Below the pieces are notes generated by a model that worked only from the letters and a program-made list of their open reading frames with translations, ran no database searches and was not told the DNA's origin. Shown here in pieces: positions 51,847 to 62,900 of a stretch of 64,000 bases of DNA; the stretch's first letter is position 1; each line of letters starts with the position of its first letter. Origin of the DNA: CAISCU01 sp943361925 (GTDB lineage: Bacteria; Bacteroidota; Bacteroidia; UKL13-3). The translations under genes and the position numbers were made by a program. The stretch is taken from NCBI GenBank assembly GCA_943361925.1, contig CALRIT020000007.1, forward strand, positions 1 to 64,000, in the 5' to 3' direction.

Positions 51847-53325
51847 TTAGATTTCTTTCCTCATTCTGGCTACAGGGATATTCATCTGCTCGCGGTACTT
51901 GGCTACGGTCCTGCGGGCAATGTTATATCCCTTTTCTTTTAATATTTCCATGAGTTTTTCATCAGGCAAAGGTTTTGATTTATCCTCTGCTTCTATGGCA
52001 TCTTTTAATATCTTCTTTACTTCTCTGCTACTCACTTCTTCTCCTTCATCTGTTGTAATTCCTTCACTAAAGAAAAATTTCAATGGAACTACACCAAAAT
52101 CGGTTTGAACATATTTGCTGTTTGCAACACGGCTTATTGTAGAAATATCAAGGTTTGTTGCCTCAGCTATATCCTTAAGAATCATTGGCTTTAGCTTAGT
52201 TTCATCACCTTCTTCAAAAAAACCATGCTGGTATTTTAAAATAGCATTCATTGTCATCAACAAAGTATTATGCCTTTGTCTGATGCTATCAATAAACCAT
52301 TTAGCACTATCGAGTTTCTGCTTAATAAATTGAACTGTTTCCTTTTGTTCTCTGCTAGGATTTTTAGCCTCATCAAACCCTTTTAAAGTTTCCAGGTATG
52401 ATTTACTAATCCTTAAATCTGGGGCGTTTCTTGAATTTAATTGAATATGGTATTTACCATCTTCTTCCAATAGAATAAAATCCGGAGTAATATACTGAGT
52501 TGCACTGTTATCAATTGCTTCTCCTGGTTTAGGATTTAGCTTGGTTATAAGTGTAATTGTATCTTTTAATTCAGCATCAGTAATTTTTAATTGTTTAGTT
52601 AGTTTCTCGTAATGCTTTTTAATAAAATCATCGAAGAAATCTTCTAAAATTCTGATAGCTAAAACTACCGATTTAATGCTTTGATTCTTCCTTTTTAATT
52701 GAAGTAAAAGGCATTCCTGAAGACTTGTTGCTCCAATTCCGGCCGGATCTAAATGCTGGATTTTATGGAGAATTTTCTTCATGTCTTCCAGATTGCAATC
52801 AACATTCATTGAAAATGCCAGATCGTTTATAATTGCTTCTAATGGTCTTCTTAAATAACCATCATCATCTAATGTTCCTATTATTTGAGTACCAATGGCT
52901 AATTCCTTTTCATTTTCTGCTATGGCATTAAATTGGTCCTGTAATTCTTCATGAAACGAATGTGAATCAGTTAAAGGTCTTTCTTTCTTTTCTTCATCAC
53001 CTTCATCACTCAAATGAAAGCCTTCTGGATCGTATTCATCGTTTACATAATCTTTTACATCAAAAGATTCATCAGCTAAAAAGTCATCAACTGATAAATC
53101 CTCAGGAGTGGTATCTTCTGCAGTGCTATCTGTTTCGGCTTCGGTTTTTGCCTCAGCGGGAGCTGCATCCTCATCAGTAGCTTTTAGTAAAGCAGGATTT
53201 TCAATCAGTTCCTGATCAATTCGTTGTAAAATGTCAACAGTATTCAACTGCAGCAGTTTAATGAATTGTATCTGCTGAGGAGAAAGTTTTTGTAATTGAC
53301 TCTGTTGTAATCCTTGTTTTAGCAT
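51847..53325 (-). CDS. rpoN: RNA polymerase sigma-54 factor
   Basis: A 492-residue sigma-54. Region I is the glutamine/leucine-rich start LQQSQLQKLSPQQIQFIKLL. The acidic region II spans about 50-120. The core-binding and DNA-binding HTH parts include YLRRPLEAIINDLAFSM and ATNLDISTISRVANSKYVQT. The RpoN box ARRTVAKYRE is at the C-terminus, as expected. Sigma-54 requires AAA+ activators; none is in the window. The gene is convergent with the three-gene cassette. Confidence 0.96.
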   Translation of the reverse strand: MLKQGLQQSQLQKLSPQQIQFIKLLQLNTVDILQRIDQELIENPALLKATDEDAAPAEAKTEAETDSTAEDTTPEDLSVDDFLADESFDVKDYVNDEYDPEGFHLSDEGDEEKKERPLTDSHSFHEELQDQFNAIAENEKELAIGTQIIGTLDDDGYLRRPLEAIINDLAFSMNVDCNLEDMKKILHKIQHLDPAGIGATSLQECLLLQLKRKNQSIKSVVLAIRILEDFFDDFIKKHYEKLTKQLKITDAELKDTITLITKLNPKPGEAIDNSATQYITPDFILLEEDGKYHIQLNSRNAPDLRISKSYLETLKGFDEAKNPSREQKETVQFIKQKLDSAKWFIDSIRQRHNTLLMTMNAILKYQHGFFEEGDETKLKPMILKDIAEATNLDISTISRVANSKYVQTDFGVVPLKFFFSEGITTDEGEEVSSREVKKILKDAIEAEDKSKPLPDEKLMEILKEKGYNIARRTVAKYREQMNIPVARMRKEI

Positions 53326-53397
53326 GCTTGGTATTGCGAAAATAGCTAATTATTTATTGCTATTTCTACATGCTAAGCAAAAATTGTTCCAATAAAA

Positions 53398-54147
53398 TTA
53401 ATTTTCTACCAAAGATTGGGTTAACAAACTTTCAGAACTATGCTCATTGGGGTCTGTAAACCTGTAGCCAATTCCTCTTGCCGATTGTATATATGAAGGA
53501 AGTTTTGGGTCTTTTTCAAAGTATTTTCTAAGCGCCAAAACAAAATTATCAATCGTTCTGGTATTTGGTATAACAGTGTAATCCCAAACCACTTTTAAAA
53601 TATGTTCTCTGCTTACTACTTGATTTTTATTTTCAATTAATAAACGCATCAACATCAACTCCTTTTTTGTTAATTCAAAATTTCCCTGAATACCTTTCGC
53701 TTCGTGGCTTTCAAAGTTTATCCAGTTATCACCAAAGGTGAAGATTTTAGGGATTTTATTCTCGTTAGTTGATTTAATTTGCTTACTCTTTTGTAGTAAT
53801 TTCTGAACTCTAAGAATTAATTCTTCCAATTCAAAAGGTTTAGTTAAATAATCGTCTGCGCCTTTTTTAAGTCCATTAATTCTGTCTTCTGCTGTGTTTT
53901 TTGCTGAAAGAAATAAAACAGGTATATGATTGTCGTACAACCTAATGTTTTCGCAAACCATCAACCCATCCATTTCCGGTAACATAATGTCAAGAATAAC
54001 TAAGTCAAACTTCTGGTCTCTAAAAGTTTTAACTGCGTCAGTTCCTGTGCCACATACATGTACAAAATAACCTTCAAGTTCTAAGTTCAACTTGAGTGCG
54101 TGTTGAAGATTCAATTCATCTTCTACCAGTAAAATCCTATCCCCCAT
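53398..54147 (-). CDS. OmpR-family response regulator
   Basis: A 249-residue regulator. The receiver domain (1-120) has VEDE, phospho-acceptor Asp in LVILDIMLPEMDG, SAKN, and KPFELEEL. The winged-helix output domain (about 135-235) has LTKKELMLMRLLIENKNQVV and RTIDNFVLALRKYF with a YIQSARGIGYRF ending. The gene overlaps the kinase start by 11 nt, so it forms a two-component pair. An 18-residue C-terminal tail is extra. Targets are unknown. Confidence 0.93.
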   Translation of the reverse strand: MGDRILLVEDELNLQHALKLNLELEGYFVHVCGTGTDAVKTFRDQKFDLVILDIMLPEMDGLMVCENIRLYDNHIPVLFLSAKNTAEDRINGLKKGADDYLTKPFELEELILRVQKLLQKSKQIKSTNENKIPKIFTFGDNWINFESHEAKGIQGNFELTKKELMLMRLLIENKNQVVSREHILKVVWDYTVIPNTRTIDNFVLALRKYFEKDPKLPSYIQSARGIGYRFTDPNEHSSESLLTQSLVEN

Positions 54148-55246
54148 GGTTCTTTAATCTTATTTCAAAAATACATCCACTTGGCTCTCTATTTTCAACG
54201 AATACTTCCGCTTTTTGAAGATGTGCCAAATTTTTAACTATATATAACCCTAAACCCGTTCCTTTTGTTTTACGAGTATTTTCGTCTCCGGTTCTGAAAA
54301 ATCTGTTAAATAGCTCTTTTTTGTCTTTTTCAGCGATTCCAGGTCCTTCATCTGCTACTTTTAGACTTGTAAATGCCTTATTCGTTTCTAAACTTACAAA
54401 AATCTGACTATTGGTCGGCGTATATTTTAATGCGTTTGAAAGAAGATTTGTAATAATTATATCCATTGAACTTGGATCAGCCATCACATAAACCTGTTCC
54501 TCAACTTTCATTGAAATTCTATCACTGATGTTTCTTGGTGCAGAAAAATGTCTTACAGTTTCTTCCAATAAATCACTGAGATTAATTTCTCTAATGTCTA
54601 AGTTGAAATGAGTACTTTCTATTCGGGCTGATAACAATAGATTTTCTACCAATAAATTTAGTCGCTCACTGTCTTCAAGTGAATTTCTAACAATAGTTTG
54701 AATCTGGTCTGAATCTAATTTCCTTTTTTGGATAGTTTCTAAGTATAACTTAATTGAGGTTAATGGGGTCTTTAATTCATGTGTAACTGATAACAAAAAG
54801 TTCCTTTGGTTCCTCTTTAAGTTTAAATCTTGCTGAAAGCTTAAGTAAATTCTGTACATCCCCCAAAATATGAGTGCCATCATAACGCTACCTTCAAGAA
54901 TATACATCCAAAATTTTCTTCTGTATTCAGATTCCAGCCTTAAATATGTTTCAAGTTTTGGGCGAATCATGTAACTCGAAATAGGGTCGTTGTTAGGAAT
55001 AAATATAACTTCTAGCTGAGGATTGTTTGCATAAAAATAACGCTTCAATCCTGTGCTGTCTTCAAATAATTCCTGTTGTTTAGCTTGCTCTAAATCAATG
55101 CTTGCTTTGTAACATTCAAGCTCAATTTGATTGATTTGCAATTCATGTATTTTTTTTGCTGAACGATAATGTGCAAACGTCCACCATGAAAATGCAGAAA
55201 CAATATAAATAGAAAGTAAAGTATAAATTAATCGGGCCCTGTTCAC
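54137..55246 (-). CDS. Sensor histidine kinase (HisKA type)
   Basis: A 369-residue kinase with two membrane helices (about 8-25 and 112-132) enclosing a periplasmic sensor region of about 85 residues. The dimerisation/phospho-acceptor block is LLSVTHELKTPLTSIKLYLE, the N-box is ITNLLSNALKYTP, and the G-boxes are KVADEGPGIAEKD and GTGLGLYIVKNL. All appear intact. It is the partner of the response regulator at 53398. The PspC gene lies directly upstream, 13 nt away. Confidence 0.92.
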   Translation of the reverse strand: MNRARLIYTLLSIYIVSAFSWWTFAHYRSAKKIHELQINQIELECYKASIDLEQAKQQELFEDSTGLKRYFYANNPQLEVIFIPNNDPISSYMIRPKLETYLRLESEYRRKFWMYILEGSVMMALIFWGMYRIYLSFQQDLNLKRNQRNFLLSVTHELKTPLTSIKLYLETIQKRKLDSDQIQTIVRNSLEDSERLNLLVENLLLSARIESTHFNLDIREINLSDLLEETVRHFSAPRNISDRISMKVEEQVYVMADPSSMDIIITNLLSNALKYTPTNSQIFVSLETNKAFTSLKVADEGPGIAEKDKKELFNRFFRTGDENTRKTKGTGLGLYIVKNLAHLQKAEVFVENREPSGCIFEIRLKNHGG

Positions 55247-55259
55247 GTCAAAATAGATT

Positions 55260-55478
55260 TTATAAATCCCAAACGGTGTGTTTGTTCTGACGAATATACT
55301 TTTTTACATTAATCCAAAATGCAATAATTAGGTAAATTATAACAGGTGAGCCCATTGTGATAAATGAGGTGTAAATAAAATACAATCGTATTCTGCTGCT
55401 TGATATACCTAGTTTTTTTCCAAGGTATGAACAAACACCATAAACATTTTTTTCAACTGTATATTTAAATTTTTCCAT
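55260..55478 (-). CDS. PspC domain membrane protein
   Basis: A 72-residue PspC-domain protein, with VYGVCSYLGKKLGISSSRIR then one membrane helix (about 33-52) and a basic tail. PspC proteins sense envelope stress or bind membranes. Here it is 13 nt upstream of the two-component system on the same strand, so it is likely part of that operon and might tune the kinase (inference). Confidence 0.85.
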   Translation of the reverse strand: MEKFKYTVEKNVYGVCSYLGKKLGISSSRIRLYFIYTSFITMGSPVIIYLIIAFWINVKKYIRQNKHTVWDL

Positions 55479-55518
55479 CTTAACTATCGAACCTAAACCA
55501 ATAGCATTATTAATTGTT

Positions 55519-56802
55519 TTAAGTTTTATGATTTTTAATCATATAATTTCCAAGGGCACAATTTAAGCATTTTCTTTGATTACAATAACAAGTATTTAAT
55601 TCAATCATTCCTTGCGATTCTAATGCAGATTGAGCAATTAATCCTTTTGATTTCCAAAAATCTGTTATTCCGTTTTTTTCGGGTTCTGCAATCATCCAAA
55701 AATTTAATGCCAACGACTTCAATCTTTCATTATCTTTTTCAATTCCAAATGCAAAAATCAATGGTGCTATTACATTAACCATCAAGCGATTTCTTATTCC
55801 GTTTCCCGCATAAATTGCAGGTAAAATTTTCTTTCCATTGGTTAAAATTGGTTTTATTTCAGTCTTATTTTCCAGGTATTTATTCAATAAGATTTTGCTG
55901 TTATCTAAACTTGTGGTTTTAATAAAAGTATCAAAACCATTTTCATGAGCGTTGTAAAACAAACAAAATTGAAATAGCCTGTTACTTGGAAAATTAGCAG
56001 GTCTGGTTTTCGAAAACTTCCAGATACCATCTGCTATGCTGCTCAAATTGTGTTTGCGCCTTAAAAATGCCCATGTTTTATTAATTTCATAATTCAACTT
56101 ATCCTGAATAATTTCTTCTAAAAACCCAGCTTTACCCAGTAATAATGCCAGTAGATTGAATTTTTGGTCCTTGTATTTTAAAATCAAACCATAATCTAGT
56201 TCATGAATAAGTATTTCTGCTCCGGCTGAATTTATGCTGCCCATAAACGACCTTAAACTTTCTGCATAATACACTTCTTCCCAGTTGTTTTTACATTCAT
56301 TCAATCGGGTTTTTATTCTATAATATTTTGTTTCAAGTCTTTGTACTGCCAATCGTTCAAGCCATTGTAAACTTATAGCTTCATCTGGAAGAGTAAGTAG
56401 TTTCTCACAAGGTATTTTACTCTTACTTTTCAATAATTCGTAATAGATTGAGAGGATGTTTTCTGGAATTAATTTCCCTATTTCTAAGGTTGGAATATTT
56501 GAACCGGCTTTGTTTTCAATTATTTTATCATCTTCTACCACAACATGAAGTATAACATTATTATAAGCTGCGTCATTTTGATGTTTATGCCTGTTCCAAT
56601 CACTGCTTTTTATATGAAATTCAATGTGCCCGGCTAATTTTATGCTTCCTATTTTAACCATCGCATGTAAAAAATCAGGTCCTGAATTTAGGTTGCGGTA
56701 ACCTTGGTTGATTATTTCAATTGGCTCATTTTCAGTTGTATAAAGTAAGTTTGTTTCCAATATGCGGCTATTCCACATATAATATAGTAACTCTTCGTTC
56801 AT
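55519..56802 (-). CDS. DUF2851 family protein
   Basis: A 427-residue cytoplasmic protein of the DUF2851 family, with EELLYYMWNSR at the start, INQGYRNLNSGPDFLHAMVK, IKLAGHIEFHIKSSDWNRHK and NDAAYNNVILHVVVEDD. The C-terminus has CYCNQRKCLNCALGN, a cysteine cluster that probably binds zinc. The first part resembles PD-(D/E)XK-like folds (loose impression), but no function is established. It is at the head of the minus-strand group PspC-kinase-regulator, 40 nt upstream of PspC. Confidence 0.85.
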   Translation of the reverse strand: MNEELLYYMWNSRILETNLLYTTENEPIEIINQGYRNLNSGPDFLHAMVKIGSIKLAGHIEFHIKSSDWNRHKHQNDAAYNNVILHVVVEDDKIIENKAGSNIPTLEIGKLIPENILSIYYELLKSKSKIPCEKLLTLPDEAISLQWLERLAVQRLETKYYRIKTRLNECKNNWEEVYYAESLRSFMGSINSAGAEILIHELDYGLILKYKDQKFNLLALLLGKAGFLEEIIQDKLNYEINKTWAFLRRKHNLSSIADGIWKFSKTRPANFPSNRLFQFCLFYNAHENGFDTFIKTTSLDNSKILLNKYLENKTEIKPILTNGKKILPAIYAGNGIRNRLMVNVIAPLIFAFGIEKDNERLKSLALNFWMIAEPEKNGITDFWKSKGLIAQSALESQGMIELNTCYCNQRKCLNCALGNYMIKNHKT

Positions 56803-56928
56803 GTAATTTTTTTGTTTCTTTAAAATTAAATTTTCAAGAATTAGCTATTGAAAATAAAAACCTTAAATCTTTCAAGTATTTTGCAGGAAATTCTTAGTTT
56901 GACTAAGGCTGTCCTTAAAATTTTTGAA

Positions 56929-59733
56929 ATGAAAAAATTATTTACGCTTCTTTTAAGTTTGATCAGCATTGTTATAAATGCACAAACAACTTTGCCAACC
57001 AGCTGGAACTTCAGCAATCCCGGTATTTCAACTCCACCTGTTGGCTGGACAATGAATTTAGGAACAAACCAAAATTTGACTTACGCGTTCGGAATTGGAG
57101 ATAACCTATCTGCTAGATTGGATGCAACTAATGAGAATTTTGTAATCAACTTTTCTGATAAACCAGGCACTTTAAGTTATTATCTGAGTCCGCAAAATGC
57201 CGGAAATGCTTGGGGTGGTCAGTTTGATATTCAGGAAAGTGCGAATGGCACTAGTTGGACAACAATTAGGTCGATAACAAGCAAATCTAGTACTGCAACA
57301 AATTTTAATGGTGGAAAATATACTGATGTTTTGCAAGCTTCAACAAGATTTGTGAGATTTTATTATACATCAAAACTTCCGGGTGGAAACGCAAGTGTTC
57401 CCGGAGGAAATATGGCAGTTGACAGTGTTTTAATCAGAAAAGGATTGGCTTCTGAAGCTACAATCAATGTAAAAAGAGGAACAGTTTCAATTGTAAGTAA
57501 TGCCACCTCAGTTATTGGAAAATCGTCATCAAGCTCTTTCTTTATTGAGAACAATGGTTCTACTGATACCTTAAAAATAGATAGCATTAGATTTGTTGGT
57601 GATGCAATGGCCGATTTTAGTATCAACGATACAATTAGTTTTGTGGCTCCTTCTTCATCCAAACCATTCACATTAAATTTTTCAACTGTACAAGCTGGAA
57701 CACGATTGGCAAACCTTGAGATTTATTCAAATGATGCTTTAAAAAATCCTTTTGTTGTTAAACTATATGCTATTGGTGGTAATTATGCTTCTGAGCCAAC
57801 CGCATTGGCAACAAATATTCAGTTTTCTGATATCAAATCGTTTGCATATAAAATGAATTTCCAGGCTGCAAGTCCTGCTCCTGAACGTTATTTGGTTTTA
57901 AAAAGAAAAGATTCTGCAATAACAGATGCGCCAGTGGATGGAATTACTTATCAAAAGGGTGATTATATTGGAAGTGCTCAGGTAGCTTTAATTACAGATT
58001 CACCTAATGTATATTCACCAAATTATGTAATAGCAAATACAAAATATTATTATGCTATCTATAGTTTAAATGGACCTGCTGGATTTGAAAACTATTCATC
58101 AAACGCTACTACAGGAAATGTAGTTTCAGGGAATAATTCTCCGGGTAGCTATTATATTACCTTGAATCCAAATCAAAGTAATTTCGTTACTTCTTTATCT
58201 CAAAAAATCAATCCTCATGATACTGTTTTTTATAGTCAGTATATTTCTAAGGTTGTTGATTATTGGTTGGCTAGAGATACATCAGCAGGAAAAGAAGTAG
58301 TTAATTGTGTTTATTCGGGTGCTCCTTTTATTTATAATGACCCATTTCTTTGGGCAGCGGGTTCAAATGGAGCAACATTAACTAGAGAACATACTTTCCC
58401 TCAAAGTTGGATGCCAAGTAATGGAGGTAGGCCTGATTGGCCTTATGCTCCTGGAACTACAAAAGAACTTCCTGAGTATAATGATTTACATCATTTATAT
58501 CCAACTCATCAGGTAAATGCGAATGTTAGAAGATCTAACCATCCTTATGGAAATGTTAAAAATGCTACATACACAGCACCAACCGGTTTAGGAAAAGTCG
58601 GAACTGATAGTCTAGGAAAAACGGTTTATGAACCAAAACCGGATCAAAGAGGAGATGCAGCAAGAGCCTTAATGTATATGTCAGTTTGTTACCATGGAGT
58701 TGGCGGACAAAATTGGAGTTTACCATCTACACAAGATCAAAACGTTTTAAAACAATGGAATGAAATAGATCCACCTGATAATTTTGAAATTGCACGTAAC
58801 GAAATGATTTTTTCTGTACAAGGAAATAGAAATCCATTTGTAGATAATCCTAGTTGGGTTAATTCTATCAACTTTTCTAATATGACATGGATTTCAAACC
58901 AGCCTTTAAGTCCTGAAGTTAATTTAATTAAACCTGATGTAAATTCAGCTTGGAAAAAAGGTGCTTCAATTCAATTACAATGGACAGCAAAAGATTTTGA
59001 TTCACTGCAGGTTTTAATGAGTGTTGATTCGGGATTAACCTATTCACTTCTGCCAAATAAATATGCAATTACTTTGGGTGCTGCAACTATTCAACCAAAT
59101 CTAATTCCAACAAAAAGAAATGGTAGAATTATACTTAGATCATTAAGTGCATTGGTTGCTGATACTTCAGATTATTTCAAAATTTTGATTCCGGAACTTT
59201 CTCTAATTAAACCAAATGCCACTACAATTTGGAACCCTGGAAATAATTTAGAAGTTTCATGGGTATCAAAGGATATTGATTCAATCGAACTTAAAATGAG
59301 TGTTGATTCCGGTTTTACTTACACTAAAATTTCAAGTAACTATATTGCATCTTTATCAAGTGTAAGCTTTGTTCCAACATTAATTCCAAAAACAGCTTAT
59401 AATAAATTAATTATCAAATCTTTATTTGATTCTGATCTAGCCGATACTAGTGAGTTTTTTAATACAATTTTTCCTATAGGTATGGATGATGATATACGAA
59501 ATGATTTAAACCTAAATATTTATCCAAATCCTTTAGGAAATAATAATTTAGTTATTGATGGATTTATGTTAGGATCTAAAGTTTTAATTACTGATTTATT
59601 TGGAAGAGAAGTTTACAAAAATGAACTTATGGAATCAAATGAAATTTCATTGCAATTTTTATCAAAAGGCATCTATATAATTGATATAAAATTGAATGAA
59701 AAACAGTCGATTTTTAAATTGCTAAAAGATTAA
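56929..59733 (+). CDS. Secreted endonuclease I family protein with T9SS sorting domain
   Basis: About 934 residues from ATG 56929 (MKKLFTLLLSLISIV, signal peptide ending NAQ); the upstream frame to 56848 adds a leader that does not resemble a signal peptide. Order: N-terminal sandwich domain (about 20-160), an Ig-like region, then the endonuclease I domain with LTREHTFPQSWMP and YNDLHHLYPTHQVNANVRRS (active-site His and metal ligands). Two repeats containing SVDSG..Y follow, and a T9SS type A tail (LNIYPNPLGNN at about 862). It is a predicted extracellular DNase for nutrition or biofilm control. Confidence 0.88.
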   Translation: MKKLFTLLLSLISIVINAQTTLPTSWNFSNPGISTPPVGWTMNLGTNQNLTYAFGIGDNLSARLDATNENFVINFSDKPGTLSYYLSPQNAGNAWGGQFDIQESANGTSWTTIRSITSKSSTATNFNGGKYTDVLQASTRFVRFYYTSKLPGGNASVPGGNMAVDSVLIRKGLASEATINVKRGTVSIVSNATSVIGKSSSSSFFIENNGSTDTLKIDSIRFVGDAMADFSINDTISFVAPSSSKPFTLNFSTVQAGTRLANLEIYSNDALKNPFVVKLYAIGGNYASEPTALATNIQFSDIKSFAYKMNFQAASPAPERYLVLKRKDSAITDAPVDGITYQKGDYIGSAQVALITDSPNVYSPNYVIANTKYYYAIYSLNGPAGFENYSSNATTGNVVSGNNSPGSYYITLNPNQSNFVTSLSQKINPHDTVFYSQYISKVVDYWLARDTSAGKEVVNCVYSGAPFIYNDPFLWAAGSNGATLTREHTFPQSWMPSNGGRPDWPYAPGTTKELPEYNDLHHLYPTHQVNANVRRSNHPYGNVKNATYTAPTGLGKVGTDSLGKTVYEPKPDQRGDAARALMYMSVCYHGVGGQNWSLPSTQDQNVLKQWNEIDPPDNFEIARNEMIFSVQGNRNPFVDNPSWVNSINFSNMTWISNQPLSPEVNLIKPDVNSAWKKGASIQLQWTAKDFDSLQVLMSVDSGLTYSLLPNKYAITLGAATIQPNLIPTKRNGRIILRSLSALVADTSDYFKILIPELSLIKPNATTIWNPGNNLEVSWVSKDIDSIELKMSVDSGFTYTKISSNYIASLSSVSFVPTLIPKTAYNKLIIKSLFDSDLADTSEFFNTIFPIGMDDDIRNDLNLNIYPNPLGNNNLVIDGFMLGSKVLITDLFGREVYKNELMESNEISLQFLSKGIYIIDIKLNEKQSIFKLLKD

Positions 59734-59905
59734 AATATTCTAAAAATACCCCTAATTTTCACATAATATTAACATTTTTGACTTTTAAAAAATCAAAATT
59801 AACGCTTGAAATACAGCATATTAGTCCTTTAAGCTTAATGTATGTATAAACATTAATAAATAATTTATACCTTATGCACCGCGAAAAATTTTTAAATTAT
59901 ATAAT

Positions 59906-62900
59906 ATGAATAAACGATTACTACTTAAAAAGCTGCTTGTCTTTGTAGCTTTTCTAAGCATGATTGGAGTATCAAACTCAGGCTTTTCGCAAGTCTACCT
60001 GAGTGAGAACTTCGATGCCGCCTTTACAGGGGCCGTGCCAGCGCCAGCCAACTGGACGCAAACTCGATTTAACCTTTGGAGTGATGGAACTCCTGCTGCT
60101 ATCAACGTTACTGGTCCTAAAGACTGGGAACAAAACATTAGTACAGGTACTTCTTGGACTAAAACAGGATTCGCACCTACAAACCCAAATTCTGTTTCAG
60201 GAAATGGTGTTTTGTGGATTGAGGATTACTATTATGGTACCACTACGAATGCTATGTTTAGAAGGATGGAATCACCTACAGTGAATCTATCTAGTTCTAC
60301 TAATCCTTTTGTTAAGTTCAAGTATTTTTGCGCTCAAACATCTAACTATCTTTATCCTTTAGTTGTTGTTGCTTCAAACGACAATGGTGCTACATGGAAG
60401 CCAATTATGCATGTTCAACCGAATGCTGCAATTCCTACAACAGGAACAACTGCAGCTGGTACTATGGCATCTACATCTCCTTGGTCAAATATTAATGTAA
60501 AAGTTCCTGCTGCTTATAAAGTAAGTGGTGCGAAATTTGGTTTGATGAGAAATGCTGCTTACAGTTTTTCTGCAAACTTATTTATTGATAGTTTTAGTGT
60601 AGAAGAATTTACACCTACAACTATTACTTCTAATGGCTCTGGTTTATGGAGTAATCCTACAACTTGGGTTGGTGGTGTCGTTCCTAGTGCTGATAACAAT
60701 GTAATTATTGACGTAGGTCACACAGTAGAAATTGATGTGAACATTGCTCGTGCACAAGATGTAACTGTTAATGGAACTTTAAGATTTTATTCAAGTTCTA
60801 CTTCTCAAGTAATGCAAGCTTTTGGTAATTTAACAATTAACTCAGGAGGAACTTATACCTCAAATACAGGTACAGTAACTACATCTGCAAGATGGACATA
60901 CTTAGGTGGTAACTTAACCAATGATGGAACTTTAACCGTTAATGGTGCTACAACAACTACTATGTTTTTAACAGGTGGTGCGGCATCAACAATTTCTGGT
61001 GCTGGTACTATTACTGGTGGTATTGTTCCTCAAATTTATCATGCAAACTCTGGTGGTACTACATATAATACTCCTGTAGTTGTAAGAAACCAAATATTTT
61101 TAGTTGAAGGTCCTGTTTCTCCAAATGGAAATTTAACTGTAGGTTTGGCTTCACCAGCTACTGCAATAACTATTTATAGAAATGCAAGATCATTCTTCAC
61201 TTCTCGTCCATTGTATCCAACATTAGGTACACAATCAAGAAATGTATATTATGGTGGTCTTATTAATGGTAATATGCAACAAGCACAACTTGGAAGAGAT
61301 ACAATCTTTACAGGTTTTGAGTTAGATTCTATTGCAAATGGTGAATCTATTTGTTTAGGTACTATGACCTTTAACACAATGGATCATATCCGCACAACTA
61401 CTCCAGTAAGAGTTGGTTCTACAACAGTTGGAGGTGCAACAACATTCACCAGAGGTATTATTTTCACAAGCAATGCTAATCCTTTAATCATTGGTCAATT
61501 AGGTAATGGAGCAACAGGTGTTCTTCCAACTCAAACTAACCCTCCATTAACTGCGGGTTCTTTTGTTAATGGTCCAATTAGATTTGATAGAAATGCAACA
61601 GCTTCTACTTCAATTAACATTCCTTTGGGAGTTGGTGGTTCTTATTTACAATCAACTACAAATACCAATCATTTAAAAACGTTAATTTTAGCTCCGGGTG
61701 GGGTTTGGAATAACCAAACCTTGATTTTTAGTCAAGTTGGCACTCCAGGTGGAACAGTTGATACTGGCCTTACTACTACAATGAGTGATAAAACTTATTT
61801 TATCGACTTAAATGGTGGTAATGATATTCCAACCACTGCAACATTAACTTTACGCGCAAGTAATTATTTACTTGGTAATAGTGATAATTTGTTTGGAACC
61901 ATTAACCAATTATTTGTTGGACAAGCAACAGCTCAAACAGGAGCTACTTGGAGAAGAAGAAGTTTAGCTTCTGCAACAACTACAGGTTTTGTTAATAATA
62001 CTATTTATACCTATGCAACTACAACTGCATCTCCTTATGGACCAATTGCTCCATTAGGAACAAATGGTAATTATTTCACATTTGTTTCAAACGCTGGATT
62101 AATGACAGTAAGTGGAACTGAAGTTGTAAGAACTGTTGATCCTGTTTCAATAGGAAGTGGTAACAATGTAATGTTAAGAGTTAAAGTTACTACAGCTGGT
62201 CAGGTTCCAAAAGACTTAACCCAATTAAACTTTAATACTACAGGAACCTCAAGATTGGCTGCTATTGCCAGTGCAAGAGTTTTCTTCACAGGTAGCAGCG
62301 CTACTTTTGGAACTACAACTCCTTATGGTTCATTGGTAACTTCACCTTCTGGTGCTTTTTCAGTTACAGGAAATCAAACATTAGCGGTTGGAGATAATTA
62401 TTTCTGGTTAGTTTATAATGTTTCAAGTTCTGCAATTTTAGGAGATAGTTTAGCAGCAGAATGTCCAAGTTTGGTATTCAATGCAACTACAACTAATCCG
62501 GTTTCACCTGCTGCAGGTTTTAGAGTTGTAAGTGCACCTATGACTTTTGTTAGTGCTTCTGCAACTCAATCAGTAATCAGTAAGGTTGAACAGAACTCAA
62601 CAAATAACCAAATTTTAGATGTTCAGGTTGTTATGTCGTCTACAGGTGCTCCAATTCCTGTAACTCAGATTGACTTGAATACAAATGGTGGTGGTGCAAA
62701 TCCTACAAATAAAATTACAAATGCAAAATTGTACTATACTGGTTCTTCATCATCTTTCTCAACAACTAATTTAGTTGGTACAACAGTTAGTCCTAATGGT
62801 GCATTTAACATTACGGGTAATATGAACTTAGTAAATGGTACAAACTATTTCTGGGTTACTTATGATATCGTAAGTAATGCTCCAATTGGTGACTCAGTAG

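Noticed and set aside
60003..60284. 93-codon frame inside the start of the giant gene
   Set aside because: It is in another frame of the long open frame starting at 59906, which has a signal peptide and domains.
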